Source: Candidatus Kapaibacterium sp.
GTDB lineage: Bacteria; Bacteroidota; Ignavibacteria; Kapaibacteriales; UBA2268
Direction of reading: 5' to 3'
Assembly (NCBI GenBank): GCA_027858275.1
Contig: JAQIDA010000333.1
Coordinates: 1 to 9,846, forward strand
DNA: 9,846 nucleotides
Made by a program: the position numbers and the translations under genes. Within the stretch, counting starts at the first letter, position 1; every line of letters begins with the position of its first letter. Below are positions 1 to 6,700 of the stretch, piece after piece. The notes beneath the pieces are model-generated. The model ran no database searches and was not told where the DNA came from. It saw nothing but the letters and a program-made list of their open reading frames with translations.

Positions 1-53
1 GTTATAAGCCGTGCATATGCTCTAGGTTTTAATATTCCTTTGTCCTCTGTCAT
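1..53 (-). CDS. Possible 5' end of a divergently transcribed gene (partial, uncertain)
   Basis: On the - strand an ATG at 53-51 opens a frame that stays open to the window edge, giving 17 residues, MTEDKGILKPRAYARLI. The ATG is preceded by an A-rich run ending in AGAA, which is at best a weak ribosome site. The KPRAYARLI wording recalls the N-terminus of some HATPase/histidine-kinase-like proteins that continue with an ATP-binding helix, but 17 residues cannot establish that. The + strand is also open in frame 1 to a TAG at 70-72, so openness alone is not evidence. If real, the gene points away from the tRNA operon, and 54-134 is a divergent promoter region. Confidence 0.35.
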   Translation of the reverse strand, partial: MTEDKGILKPRAYARLI

Positions 54-86
54 TTCTTTTTTTTTGCTATAGTTCTTGAGGTCTAC

Positions 87-102
87 AACATTGTGAACAT
101 TG
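87..102. repeat. Tandem heptamer AACATTG-TG-AACATTG
   Basis: The heptamer AACATTG occurs at 87-93 and again at 96-102, separated by TG, so the copies recur every 9 bases. The second copy overlaps the possible -35 element of the tRNA operon at 100-105. Direct repeats at promoters can be regulator half-sites, but no known operator is recognised and a 7-base repeat may be chance. Confidence 0.3.
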
Positions 103-125
103 GCAAAAAACTTGAGTACTATGAT
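100..125 (+). promoter_or_regulatory. Possible promoter of the tRNA-secE operon
   Basis: TTGGCA at 100-105 and TATGAT at 120-125 resemble sigma70-type -35 and -10 hexamers. The 14-base spacer is shorter than the usual 16-18. A start near 132 would lie just before the tRNA-Thr 5' end at 135. If the host is in Bacteroidota its main sigma factor prefers a different -7 motif (TAnnTTTG), which is not seen here. The alternative is readthrough from a gene left of the window, although the possible divergent gene at 1-53 argues against that. Confidence 0.3.
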
Positions 126-134
126 ATCAGGTTG

Positions 135-206
<72 letters not shown>

Positions 207-242
207 CAGATACGCTGAGAGTGTAGAATGAAGTAATTATAC

Positions 243-316
243 AGGGGCGTAGCTCAATTTGGTAGAGCGACGGTCTCCAAAACCGTAGGCTGCGGGTTCA
301 AGTCCTGCCGCCCCTG
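243..316 (+). tRNA. tRNA-Trp, anticodon CCA
   Basis: The acceptor arm AGGGGCG (243-249) pairs perfectly with CGCCCCT (309-315), and the discriminator is G316. The anticodon stem ACGGT/ACCGT encloses the loop CTCCAAA, with anticodon CCA at 277-279, reading UGG. The T-arm is GCGGG/CCTGC with loop TTCAAGT. No CCA is encoded. A tRNA-Trp directly before secE is a common arrangement in bacteria. The secE start is 55 bases downstream, so the tRNA is probably cut from the same primary transcript. Confidence 0.97.
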
Positions 317-324
317 CTTTTAAA

Positions 325-340
325 CCGGCTTTCGAGTCGG
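325..340 (+). other. Six-base-pair hairpin with TTCG loop between tRNA-Trp and secE
   Basis: CCGGCT (325-330) pairs with AGTCGG (335-340), including one G-U pair, around a TTCG tetraloop. It begins 8 bases after the tRNA-Trp 3' end. No T-run follows, so it does not look like a terminator. It could protect the 5' end of the secE mRNA after tRNA excision or serve as a processing signal. That role is inferred. Confidence 0.45.
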
Positions 341-371
341 AATTTGTGTGACGATTTCTGTGGAAGCCGTT

Positions 372-554
372 ATGGTAGCTAAAATAAAGCAATATACAAG
401 CGACGTAGTCAAGGAAATGAAAAAAGTTTCTTGGCCGTCAAAAGCTCAGTTGAAAGAATCAACGATCGTAGTTATCGCTACAACGTTGGTCATTACAGGT
501 TTTGTGAAAGTGATTGATATCGGGATGGAACTCGTCGTCAATGTTATTTTTTAA
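372..554 (+). CDS. secE: Preprotein translocase subunit SecE
   Basis: SecE is the small essential subunit that clamps SecY in the SecYEG protein-export channel of the inner membrane. The 60-residue product has the family layout. An amphipathic N-terminal helix carries the hallmark EMKKVSWPSK at about residues 15-24, then a short linker, then one hydrophobic segment at about residues 31-58. This is the single-membrane-span form, without the two extra spans of E. coli SecE. I chose the ATG at 372 because the product then begins close to the conserved helix and GGAAG lies 5 bases upstream. A GTG at 348 in the same frame would add eight unconserved residues. nusG follows after 49 bases, the usual pairing. 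Confidence 0.93.
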   Translation: MVAKIKQYTSDVVKEMKKVSWPSKAQLKESTIVVIATTLVITGFVKVIDIGMELVVNVIF

Positions 555-603
555 AGACCAACAACTTACTGAACTTAAAATTAATAATAAACATTGATTT
601 GGT

Positions 604-1179
604 ATGAGTGACGAACAAGATATAAAGGAAGTTAATCCTAATCTTAAATGGTATGTTCTTCGCACCTTTACCGGGCATGAGCAAAAGGTTCAGACGGCGA
701 TAGAAGCCGAAGTTGAACGTTTGAAGCTTCATGACAAGGTGCTGGATGTGATTATTCCTCAAGAGACCGTTTTTGAAGTAAGAAACGGTAAAAGGAAAAC
801 CAGGGTGAAAAACTTTTTGCCCGGGTATATCATCGTTCATATTGAGCTTGATAAAAAAACAAAAGATATTCTCTCGAATCTGCCGTCAGTCGTGAGCTTT
901 GTGGGAACCAGATCGGAACCCGCTGCTTTGCGTGAACATGAAATCGACAGAATTTTGGGCAGGGTTGAAGAACGTAAAAACGTAGCAACGATTGAGACTA
1001 AGTTCACAATCGGTGATCCCGTTAAAGTTATTGAGGGACCTTTCGCGAGTTTCCACGGATCTGTCAAAGAAGTCAATAACGAAAAACAGAAATTGAAAGT
1101 AGAAGTTGGTATTCTCGGTCGCAAGACTCCTGTAGAATTAGACTTCAATCAAGTTGAAATCGGCGGAATTGAAGAGTAA
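604..1179 (+). CDS. nusG: Transcription termination/antitermination factor NusG
   Basis: NusG binds the clamp of RNA polymerase, modulates pausing and Rho-dependent termination, and can link polymerase to the ribosome through S10. The 191-residue product has an NGN domain from about residue 14, opening with the typical KWYVLRTFTGHE and including FLPGYI. A KOW domain follows from about residue 134, with GDPVKVIEGPF and the closing GRKTPVELDFNQVE. Length is normal for the family. ATG 604 is the first start after an in-frame TGA at 595-597. No SD is seen: the upstream sequence is ATTGATTTGGT. The gene lies between secE and rplK, with a 67-base gap to rplK, as in most bacteria. Confidence 0.97.
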   Translation: MSDEQDIKEVNPNLKWYVLRTFTGHEQKVQTAIEAEVERLKLHDKVLDVIIPQETVFEVRNGKRKTRVKNFLPGYIIVHIELDKKTKDILSNLPSVVSFVGTRSEPAALREHEIDRILGRVEERKNVATIETKFTIGDPVKVIEGPFASFHGSVKEVNNEKQKLKVEVGILGRKTPVELDFNQVEIGGIEE

Positions 1180-1246
1180 ATTTCGTCTGCTGTCTTGAGC
1201 TTAAGATCAACAAAGAAACTTTATTAACATATATATAAATAGAGCA

Positions 1247-1672
1247 ATGGCAAAAAAAATAGCAGGACAATTCAAGCTGCAGCTAAAAGCCGGCGAAGCG
1301 ACAATGGCGCCTCCGGTTGGACCGGCTTTCGGTCAGCGCGGTCTGAACGGTATGGAATTCGTAAAACAGTTCAACGCTAAAACCGCAAAAAGCAAAGGAA
1401 ATATCCATCCGGTATTAGTCACTTTTTACGGTGATAAGAAATTCACATTTGAAGTTAAATCCCCGCCCGCAGCTGTATTGCTGATCAAAGCGGCAGGTTT
1501 GGAAAAAGGTTCCCCTGAATCTAACAAGGAGAAGGTCGGTTCCGTAACCGTAGCACAGTGTGAAGAAATCGCGAAAATCAAAATGGTGGATTTGAATTGC
1601 ACCACAGTGGCAAGCGCCGTTGAAATGCTCAAAGGCACAGCTCGAAGCTCGGGTATTATTGTTGAGGGTTAA
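1247..1672 (+). CDS. rplK: 50S ribosomal protein L11 (uL11)
   Basis: L11 binds the GTPase-associated region of 23S rRNA at the base of the stalk and takes part in factor binding and the stringent response. The 141-residue product has the usual length. The N-terminal domain contains APPVGPAFGQRG, with the adjacent prolines P22-P23 that contact thiostrepton in other bacteria. The C-terminal rRNA-binding domain contains SPPAAVLLIKAAG, then KVGSVTVAQ and ends in GTARSSGIIVEG. No SD is visible; the sequence before the ATG is A/T-rich (ATATATAAATAGAGCA). rplA follows after 69 bases, the classic L11-L1 pair. Confidence 0.98.
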   Translation: MAKKIAGQFKLQLKAGEATMAPPVGPAFGQRGLNGMEFVKQFNAKTAKSKGNIHPVLVTFYGDKKFTFEVKSPPAAVLLIKAAGLEKGSPESNKEKVGSVTVAQCEEIAKIKMVDLNCTTVASAVEMLKGTARSSGIIVEG

Positions 1673-1687
1673 TCCATCAACATTGTG

Positions 1688-1701
1688 CTGACTTCAGTCA
1701 G
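1688..1701 (+). other. Small hairpin in the rplK-rplA gap
   Basis: CTGAC (1688-1692) pairs with GTCAG (1697-1701) around TTCA, giving a 5-bp stem. It is followed by an A-rich stretch rather than T, so it is not a terminator. It may be a minor RNA structure or chance. It has no resemblance I can confirm to the known L1-binding mRNA site. Confidence 0.25.
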
Positions 1702-1741
1702 AAATAAAAGAATTTATAATAATTACGAATAGCGTACAGAC

Positions 1742-2449
1742 ATGAAAAAGTTAGCTAAAAGATATAAAGCCATGGTTGATTCCTTTGACGTAGATAAAGT
1801 CTACAGTCTGGAAGAAGCGGTAAATATCCTCAAAAACAATGCCACAGCTAAATTCGACGAATCAATGGAAATATCGATGAACCTTGGTGTCGATCCTCGT
1901 AAAGCTGACCAGCTTGTCAGAGGTACGGTATCACTGCCGCACGGCGTTGGCAAAAAAGTCAAAGTTCTTGTTCTCGCAAAAGCTCCTAAAGATCAAGAAG
2001 CTTTAGATGCAGGCGCGGATTATGCCGGACTTGATGAATATCTCGAAAAAATTAAAGGCGGATGGACTGATATAGATGTCATCATCTCTACTCCCGATGT
2101 TATGGGACAGGTCGGTCGCCTCGGTCGTGTATTGGGCCCTCGCGGTTTGATGCCGAATCCGAAAAGCGGAACTGTTACATTCGATGTAGCAAACGCTGTC
2201 AATGAAGTAAAAGCCGGTAAAATTGAATATCGTGTTGATAAAACAGGAAACGTTCAAGCAGCCGTTGGCAAATGCTCATTCGACGCACAGAAACTTGTTG
2301 ATAATGTTAATACTGTCTTCACCAGTGTTATGCGCAATAGACCGCAAACAGTAAAAGGCAGATACATCAACAGTGTTACAATTTCTCCTACAATGGGAGC
2401 AGGCGTGAAAGTCGAAGAACAATCTTTCACAGTAGCCGAAAATAATTAA
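1742..2449 (+). CDS. rplA: 50S ribosomal protein L1 (uL1)
   Basis: L1 forms the mobile L1 stalk of the 50S subunit, helps release deacylated tRNA and in many bacteria represses its own operon by binding the mRNA. The 235-residue product matches the usual length. Domain I includes SMNLGVDPRKADQLVRGTV near residues 45-63. The L1 signature GRLGRVLGPRGLMPNPK lies at residues 125-141. Domain I resumes with the C-terminal GRYINSVTISPTMGAGVKV. ATG 1742 opens the typical KLAKRYKAM start; no SD is present. rplJ follows after a 93-base gap that can form an extended stem. Confidence 0.98.
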   Translation: MKKLAKRYKAMVDSFDVDKVYSLEEAVNILKNNATAKFDESMEISMNLGVDPRKADQLVRGTVSLPHGVGKKVKVLVLAKAPKDQEALDAGADYAGLDEYLEKIKGGWTDIDVIISTPDVMGQVGRLGRVLGPRGLMPNPKSGTVTFDVANAVNEVKAGKIEYRVDKTGNVQAAVGKCSFDAQKLVDNVNTVFTSVMRNRPQTVKGRYINSVTISPTMGAGVKVEEQSFTVAENN

Positions 2450-2464
2450 GATATTACGCACTCA

Positions 2465-2516
2465 TCGAGCTGCGATCAGCTTCACGTATCGCTTGTGCGA
2501 TTCGGATCGGGCTTGA
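2465..2516 (+). promoter_or_regulatory. Structured rplJ leader, possible L10 autoregulatory site
   Basis: The rplA-rplJ gap can fold into a three-part stem. Six pairs join 2465-2470 to 2511-2516, with one G-U. After a small asymmetric loop (2471-2472 against 2510), five pairs join CGATC (2473-2477) to GATCG (2505-2509). An unequal internal loop (10 bases against 3) then leads to ATCGC (2488-2492) paired with GCGAT (2497-2501) around TTGT. In other bacteria L10 or the L10-L12 complex represses rplJL by binding a leader that contains a kink-turn. The position fits and the asymmetric loop is suggestive, but homology is not shown. A competing hairpin, AGCTG (2468-2472) with CAGCT (2477-2481), is possible. 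Confidence 0.4.
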
Positions 2517-2542
2517 ATGATTTATAAACATATGGTAATGTT

Positions 2543-3070
2543 ATGATCTCAAAACAAAAGAAAAATGAAACCGTAGAAGAGCTTGTTGACAAATTCAAGC
2601 GTGCCGCCGGTATTCATCTGATCGATTTTACCGGAGTAACAGTAGCTGATTCAATGCGCATACGTCGTGAATTCTTAGAAAACGACTCTGTGATGAGAAT
2701 CGCTAAAAACTCTCTCTATAAAATCGCGATGAAACAAGCCGGAGTCGAACACGAAATACCGGACGAAGTAATGACAGGTCAAACTGCAATTATATTCGCG
2801 TTCGAAGATCCTATCATGCCCGCAAGAATTATCAAAGAACAAATCCAAAAGTTCAAAAAACCGATCTACAAAGCTTCGGTTATTGATAATCAGTTCTTCG
2901 GAGAAAAACAACTCAATCAAGTTGCAGCTCTTCAGAACAAGCAGGAATTATTGGGAAGTATCGCAGGCAGCTTAACAGCACCTATAAGCGGTATTGTCGG
3001 TTCAATTAACGCAGTTATGCGTGATCTTTCTTCTCTCATTGAAGAAGTCGCCAAAAAACAAGCGTCATAA
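2543..3070 (+). CDS. rplJ: 50S ribosomal protein L10 (uL10)
   Basis: L10 anchors the L7/L12 dimers to 23S rRNA and forms the base of the factor-recruiting stalk. The 175-residue product has an N-terminal rRNA-binding domain with IHLIDFTGVTVADSMRIRRE at residues 24-43 and AKNSLYKIA shortly after. The C-terminal part contains LLGSIAGSLTAPISGIVGS, followed by the helix that carries the L12 dimers in the family. An in-frame TAA at 2525-2527 lies above ATG 2543 and no other in-frame start falls between. No SD is seen. A four-codon frame (ATG 2532 to TGA 2546) overlaps the start codon. rplL follows after 41 bases. Confidence 0.97.
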   Translation: MISKQKKNETVEELVDKFKRAAGIHLIDFTGVTVADSMRIRREFLENDSVMRIAKNSLYKIAMKQAGVEHEIPDEVMTGQTAIIFAFEDPIMPARIIKEQIQKFKKPIYKASVIDNQFFGEKQLNQVAALQNKQELLGSIAGSLTAPISGIVGSINAVMRDLSSLIEEVAKKQAS

Positions 3071-3098
3071 GAAAATATTTAAAATTAAAGTATATCTC

Positions 3099-3105
3099 AA
3101 GGAGA
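3099..3105 (+). promoter_or_regulatory. Strong ribosome binding site of rplL
   Basis: AAGGAGA lies 6 bases before the rplL ATG, a near-consensus SD at good spacing. The four preceding genes nusG, rplK, rplA and rplJ lack one. L7/L12 is needed in several copies per ribosome while L10 is needed in one, so stronger initiation here is a plausible way to set the ratio. That role is inferred. Confidence 0.85.
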
Positions 3106-3111
3106 CAGAAA

Positions 3112-3492
3112 ATGTCAGCAATCGTTGAAGAATTATTAGAAAAAATCGCAGCCTTTACACTCGTTGAAGCAGCGGAACACAAAACAGCAATGGAAGAAAA
3201 ATTCGGCGTTTCAGAAGCAGCTCCCGTTTTGATGGCTGGCGCAGCAGCACCGGCTGAAAGCGGTGAAGCAGAAGAAGAACAGACTGAATTTGACGTTGAA
3301 TTAACAGAATTCGGCGCAAAAAAATTGAACGTTATCAAAGCAGTTCGCGAAATTACAGGCTTGGGCTTGAAAGAAGCTAAAGAAGTAGTTGAAAGCGCAC
3401 CTAAAGTGATCAAAGAAGGCCTTCAGAAAGACGAAGCTGAAGAGCTTAAGAAGAAATTAGAAGACGCAGGCGCAAAAGTTACTATCAAATAA
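3112..3492 (+). CDS. rplL: 50S ribosomal protein L7/L12 (bL12)
   Basis: L7/L12 is the multicopy stalk protein that recruits and stimulates translation GTPases such as EF-Tu and EF-G. The 126-residue product has the expected three parts. The N-terminal dimerisation helices occupy about residues 1-32. A flexible Ala/Gly/Glu-rich hinge follows at about 38-58. The C-terminal domain has FDVELTEFGAKKLNVIKAVR and the factor-binding helix GLGLKEAKEVVE. It is strongly acidic, as usual. The strong SD at 3099-3105 fixes the start. A 244-base gap with terminator-like structures separates it from rpoB. Confidence 0.98.
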   Translation: MSAIVEELLEKIAAFTLVEAAEHKTAMEEKFGVSEAAPVLMAGAAAPAESGEAEEEQTEFDVELTEFGAKKLNVIKAVREITGLGLKEAKEVVESAPKVIKEGLQKDEAEELKKKLEDAGAKVTIK

Positions 3493-3524
3493 TTAATTTG
3501 AGCGCATAAATCGTTCTTGAAATC

Positions 3525-3561
3525 TGGGAGCGGACGGTGAAAATCGTTGCTCCCATATTTT
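3525..3561 (+). terminator. Possible partial terminator after rplL
   Basis: TGGGAGC (3525-3531) pairs perfectly with GCTCCCA (3549-3555). Past a bulged G3532, four more pairs join 3533-3536 to 3545-3548, leaving an 8-base loop. The sequence TATTTT (3556-3561) follows directly. The stem is GC-rich but the T-tract is short and broken, so termination is likely partial. It lies 32 bases past the rplL stop codon and may define the 3' end of an rplJL transcript. Confidence 0.5.
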
Positions 3562-3593
3562 GCTTAAATTGAATCCGATAATAAATGGTTGTT

Positions 3594-3618
3594 TTACTCT
3601 TTATTTGTCGCGGAGTAA
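3594..3618 (+). other. Weak hairpin in the rpoB leader
   Basis: TTACTC (3594-3599) pairs with GAGTAA (3613-3618) around a 13-base loop. The GAGT part could also pair with ACTC at 3670-3673 in the 5' arm of the downstream terminator. It is the middle of three potential hairpins in the rplL-rpoB gap. Alone it is marginal. Confidence 0.3.
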
Positions 3619-3624
3619 CTGATT

Positions 3625-3671
3625 GTCTGATAAAAAATTAAATACAATTGCCCCATAGGGTTTTTTGAGAC
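3625..3671 (+). promoter_or_regulatory. Candidate antiterminator pairing upstream of rpoB
   Basis: GTCT (3625-3628) and the six A at 3632-3637 can pair with AGAC (3668-3671) and the six T at 3661-3666, leaving GAT against a single G as an internal loop. This uses the 5' arm of the terminator hairpin at 3655-3705, so the two folds exclude each other. The upstream strand imitates the terminator's own 3' arm (GTCTC then five A at 3689-3698). The antiterminator has only 10 pairs, mostly A-U, and is far weaker than the terminator, so it would need a protein, a ribosome or kinetic trapping to matter. Confidence 0.35.
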
Positions 3672-3711
3672 TCTTTCTGCGAGAAAGGGTCTCAAAAAGT
3701 CCTATTTTTTT
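3655..3711 (+). terminator. Strong intrinsic terminator (attenuator) directly before rpoB
   Basis: Bases 3655-3678 pair without a gap to 3682-3705 around the loop GCG, a 24-bp stem with only three G-U pairs. Seven T (3705-3711) run from the foot of the stem. This is a textbook rho-independent terminator, unusually long. Only 11 bases separate the T-run from the rpoB SD, leaving no room for an ordinary promoter after it. rpoBC expression from anything upstream therefore has to read through. E. coli is known to have an attenuator in the same gap that limits rpoBC relative to rplJL. The same role is inferred here. Confidence 0.85.
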
Positions 3712-3722
3712 CGTTTATCATC

Positions 3723-3729
3723 AAGGAGG
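3723..3729 (+). promoter_or_regulatory. Consensus ribosome binding site of rpoB
   Basis: AAGGAGG lies 7 bases before GTG 3737. It matches the SD consensus fully and decides the start in favour of this GTG, which has no competing ATG nearby. Confidence 0.93.
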
Positions 3730-3736
3730 TGCTTAA

Positions 3737-6700
3737 GTGAGCTCCGCAAAACAAATCTTCGAAGAAGTTAAAAGAAGTAGTGACGGTCTGATAAGACTCC
3801 GTGAAAGAGTAGATTTTTCGAAAGCTTCGAAAATCTCAACATATAACGATTTGCTTGGTATTCAAATCGATGCTTATAAAGAGTTTCTGCAAGAAGATGT
3901 TCCGGCGTCAAAGCGCTTGAAGAAAGGTTTGCAGCAATCTTTTGTAAACAATTTCCCAATGGAGGATGCTTCAACTATATTCCAACTTGATTTTGTTGAA
4001 TATAATATTGAAAAACCGAAATATTCGGAAATTGAGTGTCGCGAACGTGAACTCACCTACGCGAAACCGCTGAAAGCGAAATTGCGTCTTTCAAGCAAAG
4101 CGGACAAAAAATCTGAAGATTATATTGAATCTATCGTTCAGGAAGTTTACCTCGGGAACATTCCCGCGATGACTCAGAGAGGTACATTCATTATTAACGG
4201 CGCCGAACGCGTTATTGTATCGCAGTTGCATCGCTCACCCGGTGTTTTCTTTGACGATGCTCTTCATCCGAACGGAACAACAATCTATTCAGCAAGAATC
4301 ATTCCTTTCAGAGGTTCATGGATAGAATTCATAACAGATATTCACGATGTGCTTTATGCGTACATCGACAGAAAGAAAAAATTCCCGGCTACTACATTGC
4401 TTAGAGCATTGGGATATTCATCCGATGAAGATATTCTTAATCTGTTCGATATGGCTGAAGACGTTACTGCTGCCGATGTCAATGAAGAATTGACGGACAG
4501 AAGAATCGCTTCGGACATCATTGACGTGAAGACCGGCGAAATTATCGCTACTCGCGACATGATCCTCGATGAGGAATTATTAGAAAGATTAGAAAATTCT
4601 GACGTCGCTGATTTCAGAATATATAAGTATAAAGATTCGAGCCAAGAACCGGTCATAGCAAGAACAATTGCCAAAGACACAGCTCGCAACAGAGAAGACG
4701 CATTGGAAGCTATATACAGACAGCTTCGTTCAAGTGACGCCCCCGACATCGAAGCCGCTGAAGCATTACTGGAAAGATTGTTCTTCAATACAAAGAGATA
4801 TGATCTCGGCATAGTCGGTCGCTACAGAATCAATCAAAAATTGAAATTGGATACAGGGTTAGATGTTACTACACTAGAAGTAACCGATATTGTTGCTATC
4901 ATCAAACATCTTCTCGGTCTTCATGATGAAAAATTTAGCGGTGATGATATTGATCATCTTGGAAACAGACGAGTTAAAACTGTAGGCGAACAAATGTCCG
5001 CACAGTTCAACGTTGGTTTAGCCAGAATGGCTCGCACTATCAAAGAACGCCTCGGCATTCATGACGGTGACAATCTTACTCCTTCTGATCTTGTTAACGC
5101 CAGAACTATCAGCTCAGTAATCAATCAGTTCTTCGGAACCAACCAGCTGTCACAGTTTATGGATCAGACAAATCCATTGTCAGAATTGACCCACAAAAGA
5201 AGAACTTCGGCCCTCGGCCCGGGTGGTTTGACACGTGAAAGAGCCGGCTTTGAGGTACGTGATGTTCACTATACTCATTACGGAAGACTTTGCCCGATTG
5301 AAACACCTGAAGGTCCGAATATCGGTTTGATTTCGTCGCTTGCTATTCACGCCAGAATAAACGCCCTCGGTTTTATTGAAACTCCTTACAGAAAAGTAGT
5401 TGACGGAAAATTGACTGATGACATCATTTATATCCCCGCTGAAAAAGAAGACGGCATGATTGTGGTTCCTGCCTCAACTCTTACAGACGAAGATAATAAT
5501 ATTGTAGGGGACAAAATACAGGCAAGAAAATCAGGTGATTATGTACTCGTAACGCCTCAGATGATTGACTTCATGGATGTCTCGACGGATCAGATCACTT
5601 CTGCCGCCGCGGCACTTATTCCTTTCCTTGATCATGATGATGCTAACCGTGCCTTGATGGGCTCAAACATGCAACGTCAGGCAGTTCCCCTGCTCAGACC
5701 TCGTTCACCGTTCGTCGGTACAGGTATGGAAGCAAGAGTTGCCAATGACTCACGTACTCTTATCCTTGCTGAAGGTGAAGGGACTGTCGAATACGTTTCC
5801 AGTGTAAAAATTCGTGTAAGATACGACGAAGCCCGCACGGAACGGGAAAGATTGACCAAATTTAATTATAAAGAAACAGTTACGTATGAAATGATGAAGT
5901 TCTTCAGAACCAATCAAGATACATGCGTAAATCAAAGACCTATGGTAAAAGAAGGCCAGCGCGTTGTGAAAGGTATGCCTTTGGCTGACGGAGCTTCGAC
6001 GGAAATCGGCGAACTAGCTCTCGGTCAGAACGTACTTGTAGCATTCATGCCTTGGCGCGGTTATAACTTCGAAGATGCGATTATCTTGTCAGAAAGGCTT
6101 GTAAAAGAAGATATTTTCACTTCTATACATATCGAAGAATATACTCTTCAGGTTCGCGACACAAAACGCGGCGAAGAAGAATTTACACGTGAAATACCCA
6201 ACGTCAGCGAAGAAGCAACAAAAGACTTGGACGATTCGGGAATTATCAGAACCGGCGCGAAAGTTCGCGAAGGAGATATTCTCATCGGTAAAATCACTCC
6301 TAAAGGCGAAACAGATCCTACACCGGAAGAAAAATTGCTCAGAGCAATCTTCGGCGATAAAGCAGGCGATGTGAAAGATGTATCATTGAAAGCCTCACCC
6401 GGTTTAAAAGGTGTAGTAATCAATACAAAATTATTTACCAGAAGATTGGTTGTCTTAGATAAAGAGACCAGACTTACTGAAAAGAAACGCCAGGAACTGA
6501 TCAACAAACACGAAAAAGAATCATTGAACGCTTTGGACAGAGACTTAATCGACAGATTCAGCAAAATCCTCGACGGCGAAAAAGTCCTCGGACTCAAACA
6601 TAACAATGAAGCTGTTGTATTCAGAAGCGGTACAAAACTCACAACAGAGCTAATTCTTGAAAAATTCCTCGACAGCACATTGAAACCGGAACTTTTGGAT

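Noticed and set aside
53..68. T-run as terminator of a + strand gene ending left of the tRNAs
   Set aside because: No hairpin precedes the run. The only palindrome, GCATATGC at 13-20, is too far away, and the run fits better as the A-rich leader of the - strand frame.
348..371. Upstream GTG start for secE giving 68 residues
   Set aside because: The eight added residues are not part of the SecE family pattern, the GTG has no SD, and ATG 372 sits close to the conserved helix with GGAAG upstream.
1180..1246. L1-binding autoregulatory site before rplK
   Set aside because: The gap is A/T-rich with no stable stem or recognisable L1-site loop. I see no supportable structure.
1715..1720. Perfect TATAAT before rplA
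   Set aside because: No -35 element stands at acceptable spacing and the region is A/T-rich, so chance occurrence is likely.
3623..3650. Possible promoter for rpoBC (TTGTCT at 3623 with TACAAT at 3643, or TACAATTG resembling TAnnTTTG)
   Set aside because: The 14-base spacer is too short, the -33 element is unclear, and a transcript from here would begin at the terminator hairpin. Only start-site mapping could revive it.
4354..4812. - strand open frame of 152 codons inside rpoB
   Set aside because: It is antisense to conserved rpoB, is Ser-rich, and has no family resemblance or independent start signals.
6148..6678. Long - strand open frame (176 codons) inside rpoB
   Set aside because: It lies fully antisense to strongly conserved rpoB codons and its translation is Ser/Leu-rich shadow sequence with no recognisable domain.
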